Below, piece by piece: positions 18,341 to 28,475 of a DNA stretch of 64,000 nt (position 1 is the stretch's first letter; each line of letters opens with the position of its first letter). A model generated the notes under the pieces. The model did no database searches. It was not told the DNA's origin and saw nothing but the letters and a program-made list of their open reading frames with translations. The stretch lies in the NCBI GenBank assembly GCA_903970165.1, contig CAJCHZ010000110.1, positions 26,922 through 90,921 on the forward strand. Direction: 5' to 3'. Position numbers and translations under genes: made by a program. This stretch comes from Betaproteobacteria bacterium (GTDB lineage: Bacteria; Acidobacteriota; Terriglobia; Acidiferrales; UBA7541).

Positions 18341-19714
18341 CTAGCGAAGGTGTTTGCCTTGCGCGTCGAAGACTTCGAGTTCGCCGAAGAGGGCGGCTTG
18401 CGATTCGATCTGCGCGCGATCACCGACCACAACAATTTGCATGTTGGCGGAGTCGAGATATTTGCGCGCCGTTTCGAGCAAATCGGCCGGCGTCAGTGCT
18501 CGAACTTTCGCGCGATATGTTTCAAGATAATCGTCGGGCAATTCGTTCAGCGCAACCACCGCGATTTGCCCCAGCAATCCGCCTTGCGTCGCGAGGCCCA
18601 TGGAAAAGACGCCGCTGAGATAATTTTGTGCGTCGGCTAGTTCGGGTTCGGGAACCGGCAAGGAACGCAGCTTGTCCATTTCGTAAAAGATTTCGGTGAG
18701 CGACGCAGCAACAACATCGTTGCGAACCGCAGCCGAGACCGAGAAGTAACCGTGCTGCCGCAGAGCGTTGACGCCGCTTCGCGGGCTGTACGTATAGCCT
18801 TTGTCTTCGCGGATGTTCATCACCAGCCGCGAATTGAACGCGCCGCCGTACAAACTGTTGGTCAGGCCCAGCTTCACCCAGTCCGGATGCCTTCGCGTGA
18901 TGGCGTGGCATCCCGCGAGAATCTGCGTCTGTACCGCGCCGGGCTGGTGCACCAGGTAAACATGCCGACTGCGCGGATTTGCGGGAGATGCAAAAACGCT
19001 GGGTACAGGCTTTTTTCCTTGCCAGGCGCCAAAAACTTTTTCGACCGACTTAAGCATTGCGCCCGGCTGAAAATCGCCGACGAGCACTAGCAATGCATTT
19101 TCCGGAGTGTAAAAATCCCGGTAAACGCCAAGCAGATCGTCCCGCTTGTAGGCCGCGACTTGCTCCTCGCTCGGAGAAACTACGCCATAAGGATGAGCAC
19201 CGAACAAGACCTTTCGCAGCCGTTCGCCTGCGAGAAATCCCGGTTCCGTCCGGCTGAGTTTGACCTCTTCCAGCTTTTGCCGGCGTTCGCGCTCGAATTC
19301 CGCTTCCGGAAATGCCGCATCGCGCGCTAATTCGTCGACGAGGCCGAGCAGCGGCTCAGCAAACTCAGAAAGTCCTGCAAACGAAATGGCGCTGGTATCC
19401 GCGCCAGCGTAAGAGGATAGGTCCGCGCCAAGCCGACGCAGATCTTCTTCGATCTGCCGGCTCACCCGCTTGGAAGTGCCCGTTCGCAGGACGGTCGCGG
19501 TCATTTCCGCGAGCCCGGGACCTCGTTCGATCACCGTGGCATTGCCCGATCGAAGGAATAATTCGCCGTGAAATTTAGGGATCGTGTGCGATTCCACTAG
19601 AATCACGTCGAGGCCATTCGAGAGCCGCACTCTTTGCCGCTTTGGCCACGTAACTTGCCGCTCGGCCGAAAGCCCCGGCACCGCACTGTTTACCTCGACC
19701 GCGGGCGTCGCCAT
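18341..19714 (-). CDS. M16 peptidase subunit lacking the zinc motif (partner)
   Basis: A 457-aa M16-fold protein (start MATPAVEVNS). At the place where catalytic M16 enzymes have HxxEH it reads GPGLAEMTATVL, so the zinc site is absent. The C-terminal half keeps the substrate-binding features (GAFNSRLVMNIREDKGYTYS). It pairs with the catalytic subunit encoded just upstream; stop and start share one base (TAATG), implying translational coupling and a 1:1 heterodimer like other bacterial M16B pairs. The longer open frame upstream of 19714 lies inside the neighbouring gene and is not protein-like. The cellular substrate is unknown. Confidence 0.88.
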   Translation of the reverse strand: MATPAVEVNSAVPGLSAERQVTWPKRQRVRLSNGLDVILVESHTIPKFHGELFLRSGNATVIERGPGLAEMTATVLRTGTSKRVSRQIEEDLRRLGADLSSYAGADTSAISFAGLSEFAEPLLGLVDELARDAAFPEAEFERERRQKLEEVKLSRTEPGFLAGERLRKVLFGAHPYGVVSPSEEQVAAYKRDDLLGVYRDFYTPENALLVLVGDFQPGAMLKSVEKVFGAWQGKKPVPSVFASPANPRSRHVYLVHQPGAVQTQILAGCHAITRRHPDWVKLGLTNSLYGGAFNSRLVMNIREDKGYTYSPRSGVNALRQHGYFSVSAAVRNDVVAASLTEIFYEMDKLRSLPVPEPELADAQNYLSGVFSMGLATQGGLLGQIAVVALNELPDDYLETYRAKVRALTPADLLETARKYLDSANMQIVVVGDRAQIESQAALFGELEVFDAQGKHLR

Positions 19715-21024
19715 TATGCAGCCTCCTTCGCGCTGGAAGCCGTCGGCGTCCGAAACACGATGGCGCGTTTTTCTTTGACCAGATATTTCCGCGCAGCCGC
19801 CTGAATTTCTTCCCGCTTCACCGCGAGGAAACCATCGAGGATGGAGTTCACGAGTTGCGGCTCGTTGTCGAATAGCGTGAAGCACGCCAATAGATGCATC
19901 AACCCGTAGCGCGGCATACCGCCGTGCCCGTTCTCCAACAGCGAAACAAAGTCCGACTGCCATTTCACTTTGAGTTGCGCCAGCTCATCCTCGCTTATGC
20001 CGTTCTCCTGGATTTCGCGAATCACTTGGTCGAACGCGGCCATCGCCGTTTCACCCGTAAATTCCGGCTTGTGCATAATGCGCGTCACCATCTGCGTCGG
20101 CCCGTTGTAACCGAATATGTCGTCAATGCCGCCATCTAGCTCCACAGCGACTTGTTTTTCGAGAACAAGCTCGCGGTAAAGTTTCCCCGCGCGTCCGCCA
20201 TGCAGCGCCTGATCGAGTAGCGCCATAGCACACCAATCGGCAGTCCGGCGCTTCGGCACAACGTATCCGATGGCGATTGCAGGCAGCGTCCCAAATTTTT
20301 CTTCCACGTGACCGCGCCGCTCTTCGTTCTGCTCCGGCTCGGTCGGATCGGCAAACGGCGGCGGCGGTCCCGCCGGAATATCCGCGAAAAGCTTCTTCGC
20401 GAGCGCAAACCCTTCCTCCGGTTTCACATCGCCAAGAATCAGCAACACAGCATTGTTTGGCACATAGTACGTTTTAAAAAATGTGAAGACATCCGAAAGG
20501 TCCGCTGCGTCCAAATCGGTGAAGTCGCCGTAGAAATTGTGCGAGTTCGCCCAGTTGCGGAACGCTACCGGCGGCAAATCCAGCCACGGAAATCCGCCGT
20601 AAGGCTGATTCAAAACATTCACGCGCACTTCTTCCTTCACGACATCGCGCTGGTTGCGCAAATTCTCGTCATCCACTTTCAGCGCGCGCATGCGGTCCGC
20701 TTCGAGCCATAGCACACGTTCCAGGGCGTTCGACGGCACTGCTTCGTAATAATTCGTCACGTCGTAATGGGTCGAGCCGTTCAGCACGCCGCCACTCGAA
20801 TTGATGAGCTTGATGTGCTGCATCTTCGGAGCGTTCGCCGAACCTTGAAACATCATGTGCTCGAAAAGGTGCGCAAAGCCGCTGCGTCCTTTCGGCTCCA
20901 GGCGAAATCCAATTTTGTAATAAACGCCGATGGTCACCACCGGCGCTGTCGTTTCCGGCGCAATGACGACTTTCAGTCCGTTCGCCAGCGTCGTGCTCTC
21001 GATCGCAATCTGCAATTGCTTCAC
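19714..21024 (-). CDS. M16 family zinc metallopeptidase, catalytic subunit
   Basis: A 436-aa insulinase-type peptidase with the inverted zinc motif HLFEH in RSGFAHLFEHMMFQGS and the downstream Glu ligand region LERVLWLEADRMRAL. It also has the typical start LANGLKVVIAPETTAPVVTI. No signal peptide is evident, so it may be cytoplasmic or exported by another route. It overlaps the DUF2520 gene upstream by 4 bp (ATGA) and is coupled to the non-catalytic partner downstream. The three-gene operon is a good unit for functional work. Confidence 0.92.
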   Translation of the reverse strand: MKQLQIAIESTTLANGLKVVIAPETTAPVVTIGVYYKIGFRLEPKGRSGFAHLFEHMMFQGSANAPKMQHIKLINSSGGVLNGSTHYDVTNYYEAVPSNALERVLWLEADRMRALKVDDENLRNQRDVVKEEVRVNVLNQPYGGFPWLDLPPVAFRNWANSHNFYGDFTDLDAADLSDVFTFFKTYYVPNNAVLLILGDVKPEEGFALAKKLFADIPAGPPPPFADPTEPEQNEERRGHVEEKFGTLPAIAIGYVVPKRRTADWCAMALLDQALHGGRAGKLYRELVLEKQVAVELDGGIDDIFGYNGPTQMVTRIMHKPEFTGETAMAAFDQVIREIQENGISEDELAQLKVKWQSDFVSLLENGHGGMPRYGLMHLLACFTLFDNEPQLVNSILDGFLAVKREEIQAAARKYLVKEKRAIVFRTPTASSAKEAA

Positions 21025-21917
21025 GCTTGTCCCCCCGTCGTTTTGCCTTTTGTTTTCCTACCTGATGAAACCTTTTCCAGTTCCGCTAGCATCGCCGCGG
21101 AATCCTGAGCCAGAACCAGCGCGGCCATGCGATTGACAGCCTCGTACGTGGCCGTGAACTCCGGCGGCAAATCTTTCATCGCCTCGGTATGCACCGCCAC
21201 GACGGCATAATCGCCGCGCGAAAGAGGCCCGGTCCACGCAGCACGCGGTCCGAGCCGCTCGAAATTCTCGAGCACCTGGCGTGTCAAGGGCAGCAGGGCG
21301 CGCACTGCCTCGCGCCGCTTCATTCCTGCCGCAGCCATGAGCCGCGTCGCCGCCTCCATCAAGGCGAGCACGTTACCAGCCGCCATCGCGCCCGCCGCAT
21401 GATAAAGCGGCTTCTTCTCCCCTTCGATCCGCACGGGAACTGCGCCCAGCGCGCGGGCAATCTGCCGCGCGGCGCGAACCGCCACGGCGTTGCCTTCGAT
21501 TGCAAAAACTCTTCCTTCAAGCGGCGGCACTCCCACGCCGCTGAAAGTTTGCAGCGGATGCATCGAGCCAACCGCGGCACCGCATTTTTTTACCGGCTCG
21601 AGCACGCGCGAACTCAGCGCCCCGCTCGTGTGCAGGACAATTTTACCGCGAAGTTCCTCCGCTCCAATGCGGGCCAACTCTTCCGCCACCGCCGCCTGGC
21701 TGCGATCCGCGGTGGTAATCAGAATGACTTGTGCCGCAAGCACCTGGCGCGTAAGAAAAGCGTGCGCCTGGCCGGCCCCGATAATGCGCACGGCTTTGCG
21801 CGCGCTGGCCTCGCCGCCGGTTACAACAGCGCCAATCTTCCATCCCAATTCGCGGAGGCGCCGTCCGAGGGCGCGGCCCACTCGTCCCGCACCGATGATC
21901 GAAAGGGTCGCCGTCAT
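21021..21917 (-). CDS. DUF2520 Rossmann-fold protein
   Basis: A 298-aa protein with a dinucleotide-binding start (LSIIGAGRVGRALGRRL, about 5-21), a central segment IVLHTSGALSSRVLEPVK plus GSMHPLQTFSG, and an all-helical C-terminal part starting KPLYHAAGAMAAGNVLALM. This matches the DUF2520/Rossmann-like pair found in ketopantoate-reductase-like proteins. The substrate is unknown. It is the first gene of the operon with the M16 pair, overlapping it by 4 bp, and is divergent from the glycosyltransferase with only 45 bp between them. Confidence 0.85.
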   Translation of the reverse strand: MTATLSIIGAGRVGRALGRRLRELGWKIGAVVTGGEASARKAVRIIGAGQAHAFLTRQVLAAQVILITTADRSQAAVAEELARIGAEELRGKIVLHTSGALSSRVLEPVKKCGAAVGSMHPLQTFSGVGVPPLEGRVFAIEGNAVAVRAARQIARALGAVPVRIEGEKKPLYHAAGAMAAGNVLALMEAATRLMAAAGMKRREAVRALLPLTRQVLENFERLGPRAAWTGPLSRGDYAVVAVHTEAMKDLPPEFTATYEAVNRMAALVLAQDSAAMLAELEKVSSGRKTKGKTTGGQA

Positions 21918-21962
21918 TTACATGTTAGGATAACCTGAGGTCAGCGCTCGATACCAATTTTG

Positions 21963-23117
21963 ATGCACATTTTTGGACTCGTTCTATTTTCCCTACTGGC
22001 GGCAATTTGGGTGCTGCAAGGACTCCGCGTCGCGCGTGGCGCCAGGACAATTCCACGAATCAGAAATTTCTCACCGGCTCAAGACTCCGCGTGCCCAAGC
22101 GTTTCCCTGATTTTTGCCGCGCGCGATGAGGAGGAAAAACTTCCCGCCGCATTGGCGACGCTGGCCGCACTGGATTATCCACATCTCGAAATCATTGCGG
22201 TCGATGACCGCTCGGAGGATGCGACGGGCGGCATTCTCGACGAGTTTGCCGGGGCGCATCCACGTTTTCGCGCGGTGCATGTTTCGGAATTGCCAGCCGG
22301 CTGGCTTGGAAAACCGCACGCGCTGCAAAAAGCGTACGAAGCTTCGACGGGGGAGTGGCTGCTGTTCACGGACGCTGATGTGCGGTTCGAGACAAGCGTG
22401 CTTCGCCGGGCGGTAGCGATGACCGAAGAACTCCAGGCGGACCATCTGACGCTGGGCGCGAGCGTGGAAATGCACGGGTTTTGGGAAAAGACGGTGCTGA
22501 CGTTTTTTGCGCTGGCGTTTCACGTGGCGAATCAACTCGATCAAGTCAGCAACGTGAAGTCCAAGGCGTACGCGGGGATTGGCGCGTTTCAGATGGTGAA
22601 ACGCCGCGTCTATGAAGCAATCGGCACGCACGGAAGGCTGAAGATGGAAGTAGTGGACGACATGAAAGTGGGAAAACTGGTGAAGCAGCATGGGTTCCGG
22701 TCTGTGGTCGCGCTGGCACAGGAGTTTGTGAGCGTGCGGTGGCAAGCGGGCGTGAGAAATGTGATTCGTGGGGTCACAAAAAATTTCTTCGCGGCGTTTG
22801 GGTACAACGTGACCTATGCGGGATTTGCCGTGACGATGATGTTGCTGCTAAACGTGGTTCCCTTTATCGGCGTGGCCGCCGGGTATGGATGGATTCGGAT
22901 CCTGGCGGGAATCGCCGCCAGTGTGGCACTGACGGTGCATGCGGGCGCCGATATCGCGAGTGGAGTTTCGCCGCTCTATGCGCTGACGCATCCGATTGGC
23001 GCGATTCTGTTTTGTTACATGATCGTGCGGTCGGCGGCAGTTACGCTGTGGAGCGGAGGAGTGACCTGGCGCGGCACGTTTTACCCACTGGATGAATTGA
23101 GGCGGGGAGTTGTTTAG
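21963..23117 (+). CDS. Membrane glycosyltransferase, family 2
   Basis: A 384-aa GT-A glycosyltransferase. It starts with a membrane helix (FGLVLFSLLAAIWVLQGL), then the catalytic domain with PSVSLIFAARDEEEKLP, DDRSED, the DxD motif FTDADVRF and the acceptor-region motif EVVDDMKVGK. Three C-terminal hydrophobic helices follow (about 285-360). Such enzymes make polyprenyl-linked or lipid glycosides; sugar and acceptor are not deducible. ATG 21963 is preferred to the TTG one codon earlier. It converges on uvrB. Confidence 0.88.
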   Translation: MHIFGLVLFSLLAAIWVLQGLRVARGARTIPRIRNFSPAQDSACPSVSLIFAARDEEEKLPAALATLAALDYPHLEIIAVDDRSEDATGGILDEFAGAHPRFRAVHVSELPAGWLGKPHALQKAYEASTGEWLLFTDADVRFETSVLRRAVAMTEELQADHLTLGASVEMHGFWEKTVLTFFALAFHVANQLDQVSNVKSKAYAGIGAFQMVKRRVYEAIGTHGRLKMEVVDDMKVGKLVKQHGFRSVVALAQEFVSVRWQAGVRNVIRGVTKNFFAAFGYNVTYAGFAVTMMLLLNVVPFIGVAAGYGWIRILAGIAASVALTVHAGADIASGVSPLYALTHPIGAILFCYMIVRSAAVTLWSGGVTWRGTFYPLDELRRGVV

Positions 23118-23159
23118 CGACTCAGAACAGGCGTTCCAAAACGACGACCGCAACGAAAT

Positions 23160-25211
23160 TTAACTTTGTCCGGCGGATTCGGCTGTTGGCGCCGATTCGG
23201 TCGTAAACATTCCAGCGACGTCTTTTTGCTTTAGAGAGCGGATGCGGTCGCGCAACTGGGCAGCGCGCTCGAACTCGAATTTCTTGGCGGCTTCGCGCAT
23301 TTGGGATTCCAGCTGCTGGAGCATTTCGGCGAGCTGCTTTTCATTTTTGATATTCGCCGCGGCGGCGTCCATCGCGCCTTCGTCCAGCGGCACGGTAACG
23401 TAATCGGCTTCGACGATGCGTGCGAGGTCCATGTCCACGGATTTGATGATGGACATTGGCGTGATGTTGTTGTCGCGATTGTAGGTGAGCTGCTTGTCGC
23501 GGCGCCGGTTGGTTTCATCAATGGCCTGGTTCATCGAAGCTGTGCGGCGGTCGGCATACAAGATAGAGCGGCCTTCGATGTGGCGGGCGCAGCGGCCCAT
23601 CGTTTGAATCAGCGAGGTAGCGCTGCGCAAATAGCCTTCTTTGTCGGCGTCGAGAATAGCTACGAGCGAAACTTCCGGCAAATCCAGGCCTTCGCGCAGC
23701 AGGTTGATGCCTATCAAGACGTCGAATTCGCCGCGGCGTAAATCGCGCAGGATTTTGATGCGATCGAGCGTTTCCACTTCGGAATGCAGGTAGCGGCAGC
23801 GGACGCCGACTTCCGTGAAATACTCCGACAAATCTTCGGCCATACGCTTCGTGAGCGTGGTGACCAGGACGCGCTCGTTCTTTTCGGAACGCTTGCGAAT
23901 TTCTTCCAATAAATCATCCACTTGGCCCTTCACCGGGCGAATCTCGACTTGCGGATCTACCAGGCCCGTTGGGCGAATGACTTGCTCAACGACGACTCCG
24001 CCTGATTTCGTCAGCTCGTAAGGCCCGGGCGTCGCGGAAACGTAAATGACCTGATTCAGGCGGTGCTCGAACTCTTCGAAGGTGAGCGGGCGGTTGTCGA
24101 GCGCGGACGGCATGCGGAACCCATAGTCGATCAGCGTCTGCTTGCGCGCGCGGTCGCCGTTGAACATGCCGCGGACCTGGCCTACGGTCTGATGCGATTC
24201 ATCAATGAACATCAGGAAATCCTGCGGCACGTAATCGAGCAGCGTTGGCGGCGCTTCACCCGGCAAACGGCCGCTGAGGTGGCGCGAATAATTTTCGACG
24301 CCGTGGCAGTAACCGATGGTGCGCATCATTTCGACGTCGAACATGGTGCGCTGCACGACGCGCTGCGCCTCGACAAATTTCCCCTGCTTCTCCAGCTCTT
24401 TTTTCCACCACCAAAGCTCTTCCTGAATGGTGACGATGGCGCGCTCGCGCTGCTCCTGAGGCGTAACGTAATGGTTCCGGGGGAAAATCGTCACACGCGG
24501 CAGCTCTTCGTGGCCGGATTTGACCTCGCCGGTCATCGGATCGACGCGCCGAATCACATCGATCTGGTCGCCCCACATCTCGAACCGGAACGCGTCGTCC
24601 TGGTAGGGCGGGTAAATTTCGATCATGTCTCCGCGAACGCGGAAGCTGCCGCGGCGGAGATCTTCGCTGCGCTCATACTGGCTATCCACAAACTTGTGAA
24701 GAAGAGCTTCGCGCGAAGTGTGCTCTCCTTTTTCAAGAGTGATGACCATGCCGTAGTACGCATCCGGCGAGCCAATGCCATAGATGCAGGAGACGCTGGC
24801 GACAATGATGACGTCGCGGCGCTCGAAGAGCGAGCGCGTCGCGCTCATGCGCAGCTTATCCAGCTCGTCATTGATGGTGGCTTCTTTGTCTATGTAAATG
24901 TCCGCAGCGGGAACATAGGCTTCTGGCTGGTAAAAATCGTAGTAGCTGACAAAATATTCGACAGCATTTTCCGGAAAGAATGATTTGAATTCGTGGTAGA
25001 GCTGCGCAGCGAGTGTTTTGTTGTGCGCGAGAACGAGAGCGGGGCGGTTGAAAGCTTCAATCAGCTTCGCCACGGTAAAGGTTTTGCCGGAGCCGGTGAC
25101 GCCAAGGAGCACCTGGTGCTTGTCGCCGGCTTCTATGCCGCGCGTGAGTTGCTCGATCGCCGCGGGCTGATCACCGCGTGGCTGATAGCTGCTGCGCAGT
25201 TTGAATTCCAT
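23160..25211 (-). CDS. uvrB: UvrABC excision nuclease subunit B
   Basis: Nucleotide-excision-repair helicase-like subunit that loads at lesions and recruits UvrC. 683 aa, full length. Walker A is GVTGSGKT at 37-44, and the beta-hairpin region is EYFVSYYDFYQPEAYVP. Helicase motifs include FIDESHQTV, YVSATPGPYE, GINLLREGLDLPEVSLVAIL and QTMGRCARH. The C-terminal UVR domain is LESQMREAAKKFEFERAAQL. ATG at 25211 gives the standard start MEFKLRSSYQPRGDQP. It is a monocistronic gene. Confidence 0.98.
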   Translation of the reverse strand: MEFKLRSSYQPRGDQPAAIEQLTRGIEAGDKHQVLLGVTGSGKTFTVAKLIEAFNRPALVLAHNKTLAAQLYHEFKSFFPENAVEYFVSYYDFYQPEAYVPAADIYIDKEATINDELDKLRMSATRSLFERRDVIIVASVSCIYGIGSPDAYYGMVITLEKGEHTSREALLHKFVDSQYERSEDLRRGSFRVRGDMIEIYPPYQDDAFRFEMWGDQIDVIRRVDPMTGEVKSGHEELPRVTIFPRNHYVTPQEQRERAIVTIQEELWWWKKELEKQGKFVEAQRVVQRTMFDVEMMRTIGYCHGVENYSRHLSGRLPGEAPPTLLDYVPQDFLMFIDESHQTVGQVRGMFNGDRARKQTLIDYGFRMPSALDNRPLTFEEFEHRLNQVIYVSATPGPYELTKSGGVVVEQVIRPTGLVDPQVEIRPVKGQVDDLLEEIRKRSEKNERVLVTTLTKRMAEDLSEYFTEVGVRCRYLHSEVETLDRIKILRDLRRGEFDVLIGINLLREGLDLPEVSLVAILDADKEGYLRSATSLIQTMGRCARHIEGRSILYADRRTASMNQAIDETNRRRDKQLTYNRDNNITPMSIIKSVDMDLARIVEADYVTVPLDEGAMDAAAANIKNEKQLAEMLQQLESQMREAAKKFEFERAAQLRDRIRSLKQKDVAGMFTTESAPTAESAGQS

Positions 25212-25321
25212 GGAAGAGGTCTCCCGGCATGAATTTTGGGCACAGCCGAAACCTTCATTATACTCCTGGGGGCAAATCGGCGCGTTTTTCCGTGAAGGGT
25301 TTGGCGGTCAGGGTTTGACGG

Positions 25322-26287
25322 TTAGGGATGAATCGCGGGAGGCTCGGCAAGCAGCACGGTTTGCGCGTGGCTCTCCGCATCGATTATGTAGTGAACGCGG
25401 TTGGAGCCATCCGTTTTCGCGACGATGACGTTCAAGGATTGGCTGGCGTCCTCGGTAGCACGCACGACGAGTCCGGTTTTCAAGGAAATGTAGGTAATGA
25501 TTTCGTTGGCGCCCTTGGCTACGCCCATGTTGCGCAAGTCGTGCAGCTTGTAGTCTTCGGGCGTCGCGTCTTTCGGGTTGGATTTTTGCTTGATGGTGGA
25601 GGTGGTCAGAATGACGGCGCAGGTCTCCTGCGGCTGATCATCCGCGACAGTTTCGCTCTGCGGCGACGCCACCCTGGCAGCGCACGGCGAATCGTTTACA
25701 TACACGGATTCTTTTTCCCAGAAGAGCCCGGAAAGTTGCGCAGTGGTAATCGGCTCTTCTGACTTCCACTTGTCGCCCAGTTTCACGCCTTTTTCCGGAA
25801 GGGCTGCGCCGCCGCCGAAGCGTGCGATCCATTCGCGCCAGACGGTTTTTTCATCGACGGACAACTTATCCAGGCCGTTGAGATCGGTGACTTGGCCATC
25901 GTGATGAAGAACAAACTCGACTTCTTTCTCCGGCGCGGCGGACTTTTGCGGATCGGCTGATACAGGTGCGGCGGCGTCCTGAGAGATTATTCGCGTACGC
26001 AGACGCACAGCGGGCTTCCCGCCATCGAGCGGCAGATCCGCGACTTCGACTTGAAGGATCATCTGCGCGTCGGTTTGGCCCCCAGCAGGAGCCATAGGCG
26101 CAATTACGCTGCTAATCGTGGCGGTATTTGTCTTCGAGCGATAGCCGATCTGATAGCGGAGGGTTTGCCCTATATCCAGCTTGGGAAACAGATTGACGCG
26201 ATCGGGATTCTGCGCAAAGCCCCTCGAAGCCGCCAGTAACAGCACGAGCAGCACGCAGAAGGCGAGAGTCCGCAGGAATTTATTCAT
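25322..26287 (-). CDS. Secreted protein of unknown function
   Basis: A 321-aa protein with a clear signal peptide (LAFCVLLVLLLAASRGFAQ, about 8-26). The rest looks like a beta-rich periplasmic domain (LGQTLRYQIGYRSKTNTATI-like opening, KTGLVVRATEDASQSLNVIV near the end), similar in style to acidobacterial proteins of unknown function. No catalytic motif is visible. It lies 21 bp downstream of the S9 peptidase gene on the same strand and is probably co-transcribed with it. Confidence 0.75.
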   Translation of the reverse strand: MNKFLRTLAFCVLLVLLLAASRGFAQNPDRVNLFPKLDIGQTLRYQIGYRSKTNTATISSVIAPMAPAGGQTDAQMILQVEVADLPLDGGKPAVRLRTRIISQDAAAPVSADPQKSAAPEKEVEFVLHHDGQVTDLNGLDKLSVDEKTVWREWIARFGGGAALPEKGVKLGDKWKSEEPITTAQLSGLFWEKESVYVNDSPCAARVASPQSETVADDQPQETCAVILTTSTIKQKSNPKDATPEDYKLHDLRNMGVAKGANEIITYISLKTGLVVRATEDASQSLNVIVAKTDGSNRVHYIIDAESHAQTVLLAEPPAIHP

Positions 26288-26308
26288 GGTTATTTCGTAC
26301 GGCGCGCG

Positions 26309-28414
26309 TTATTTCTCCGCCATTTTGAAATGCTTGTCGAAAAATTCGACCGTGGCGTGATATGCCGCGAGCCAGCTGCGATGCATCAGGAAGTCGTGAA
26401 TCTCGTCGGGGAAAACGAGCTGATCGAACTGCACGCCCTGTTTGCGCAAGGCCTCCGCGAGATCCACGGTTTCCGAAAACGGCACATTGCGGTCATCATC
26501 GCCCTGAATTAAGAGTACCGGAGAACGCCATGTGCTGATGGAAGAAAGTGGCGACGATTCCCAAGCCAGCCTAGCGGCGTCAGGGCGATCCGTGGGTTTG
26601 TAAGTTGCGGCGAAGGTGGGAATTTCCGAGTTCCAGTCGTGGACGCCGTGCATATCCACGCCGGCTGCGAAGAGGTCAGAGGCGCGGGCGAGGCCGAGTG
26701 CGGTGAGATAGCCACCGTAACTTCCGCCCCAGAGGCCGATACGCGCCGGATCCACATCCGGGCGCGCACGCAGATAGAGGCCGGCACCTTCGACATCGTT
26801 GTACTCGCTGGCCCCCGCGGCACCGTAGTTGAGAGCCTCGCGGAAATTCAGGCCGTAGCCGATGCCGCTGCGATAATTGACGGCGAGAACGATGTAACCG
26901 CGGCTGGCGAGGTACTGATTCATGCCGTAGGCGTTGCTGTAGTAATCCATGTAGTGGAAGCCGAGGAGCATCTGGCGGCGCGATCCGCCGTGAAAAAAAC
27001 AAAGCGCGGGATGACGCGCGCCGTCGCCGGCATTCTTTGGGAGAAAAAGCTGAGCATGGATTTGCATACCGTCCACGCCGGAGAGAATGACCTGCTGCGG
27101 TGTAACCATAGCGGCGGAGGCAAAATCCGCGGGGGTTGCTTCTGGAGCCAGATCGCGGAGTTCCGTTTTGCTGGCAGCCAGCGCGGGACGCATCTTGGAG
27201 TGCGCATCGGAGCGCAGGATCAAAATTGTTTTGTTGTCACTGGCGACAACCGGCGCGGTTTCGATTCCCGTACCCGTAGTCACGGCCTCCGGGTGATCGG
27301 CGGTCGGCGAGACTTTCCAGACGTGGCGGCGGTCAATGTCGTCTTGATTCGAGGAAAAAGTAATTTCCTGGCCATTTGCGCTGGCGGCGACGTATTCCAC
27401 TTCAAAATTTCCGGGCGTGAGAAGTTTCGCGGGACCGCCCGTGATGGGAACGGACCAGAGATGCAGCCATCCGCCGCGCTCCCACGGAAAGACGATTCGA
27501 TCGCCCGCGGCCCAGATCAACTGATTTTCCGCGACCATGGCGTGATAGACGCTGCCGGTGCCGGGGTCCGCGTGCCAGACTTCCTGCGCTTTTCCGGTGG
27601 CCGCGTCGGCGACGCGAATGGCCCACGGCTCGCCTTCTCGCTCGGGGGTAAACGGCATTCTGCTTTTCGCAACCGCGATGCGAAGGAAAACAATTCTGCG
27701 GCTGTCGGGGGACCACGCGGGTTCTATGTCCGTGTCCACGCTGGGATCGAGATAGATGAGCGATTTCGCGGCCACGTCGTATACGCCGATGAAGCCGTGA
27801 TCTCCCCGGTGGCTTACGAAAGCGAGCTTGGCACCGTCCGGCGACCAGCGCAGCTCGCCGGCTCCGCCAGCGGAGTGAATCAACTGTTCGGGCTTGGTGC
27901 TGCCATCGAGCGAGGTCAGCCAGACTTGTTTTTTAAAGATGTAGGCAACGAGGCCGTTCTTTGGCGAGACGGCGGCGTTGTGACCCTCGGCAAGTTTCTT
28001 CGGTGCGCCGCCGCTGGCAGAGATCAGCCAGAGTTCCTGCTCTATGGCTGCGGGCGCGTTTTGCGCGTTCGGATTAGGGCCATCCACAAACTCAAGATCG
28101 CCGCTGCGCGTGTAAACGATGGACTCGCCGTCTGGCGCCCATACCAATTGGCCAAGGTCCACGCCGTCGTCGTCCTTAAAGGAAGTGAGCTGGCGCGACT
28201 TGTAGCTTCCATCCGCGGAGGGCTCCGCGACCCACAGATTGCGCGCCCCGCGGGCGTTGAAGACCCACGCGACGCGGCCTTTGGCGGGCGCGGCGGTCAG
28301 CTCCGTCGGAAACGGCGCGCTGAGAAACTGTTCGAGCGTGGGAGCTTTTTGTGCCTTCGTTGCCGGGCAAATTGTCAGCGCGATAAGCATCAACACCAGG
28401 ACGTAGCGATTCAT
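26309..28414 (-). CDS. S9 family (prolyl oligopeptidase-like) secreted peptidase
   Basis: A 701-aa exported serine peptidase: signal peptide (YVLVLMLIALTICPATKA), an N-terminal TolB/WD40-like beta-propeller (repeats such as LRWSPDGAKLAFVSHRGD and PAWSPDSRRIVFL) and a C-terminal alpha/beta hydrolase. The nucleophile lies in GLWGGSYGGYLTAL, the Asp in LLIQGDDDRNVPF and the His in FPDEIHDFL, so the triad is complete. ATG at 28414 has GGAGG 6 nt upstream; a TTG one codon earlier is less likely. Probably cleaves peptides in the periplasm for nutrition. Confidence 0.93.
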   Translation of the reverse strand: MNRYVLVLMLIALTICPATKAQKAPTLEQFLSAPFPTELTAAPAKGRVAWVFNARGARNLWVAEPSADGSYKSRQLTSFKDDDGVDLGQLVWAPDGESIVYTRSGDLEFVDGPNPNAQNAPAAIEQELWLISASGGAPKKLAEGHNAAVSPKNGLVAYIFKKQVWLTSLDGSTKPEQLIHSAGGAGELRWSPDGAKLAFVSHRGDHGFIGVYDVAAKSLIYLDPSVDTDIEPAWSPDSRRIVFLRIAVAKSRMPFTPEREGEPWAIRVADAATGKAQEVWHADPGTGSVYHAMVAENQLIWAAGDRIVFPWERGGWLHLWSVPITGGPAKLLTPGNFEVEYVAASANGQEITFSSNQDDIDRRHVWKVSPTADHPEAVTTGTGIETAPVVASDNKTILILRSDAHSKMRPALAASKTELRDLAPEATPADFASAAMVTPQQVILSGVDGMQIHAQLFLPKNAGDGARHPALCFFHGGSRRQMLLGFHYMDYYSNAYGMNQYLASRGYIVLAVNYRSGIGYGLNFREALNYGAAGASEYNDVEGAGLYLRARPDVDPARIGLWGGSYGGYLTALGLARASDLFAAGVDMHGVHDWNSEIPTFAATYKPTDRPDAARLAWESSPLSSISTWRSPVLLIQGDDDRNVPFSETVDLAEALRKQGVQFDQLVFPDEIHDFLMHRSWLAAYHATVEFFDKHFKMAEK

Positions 28415-28475
28415 CAACAGCCTCCGCTCAGTACAAAATTTTCAATCAAAATTGTCTTGCTTGCTTTCTCAAAAC

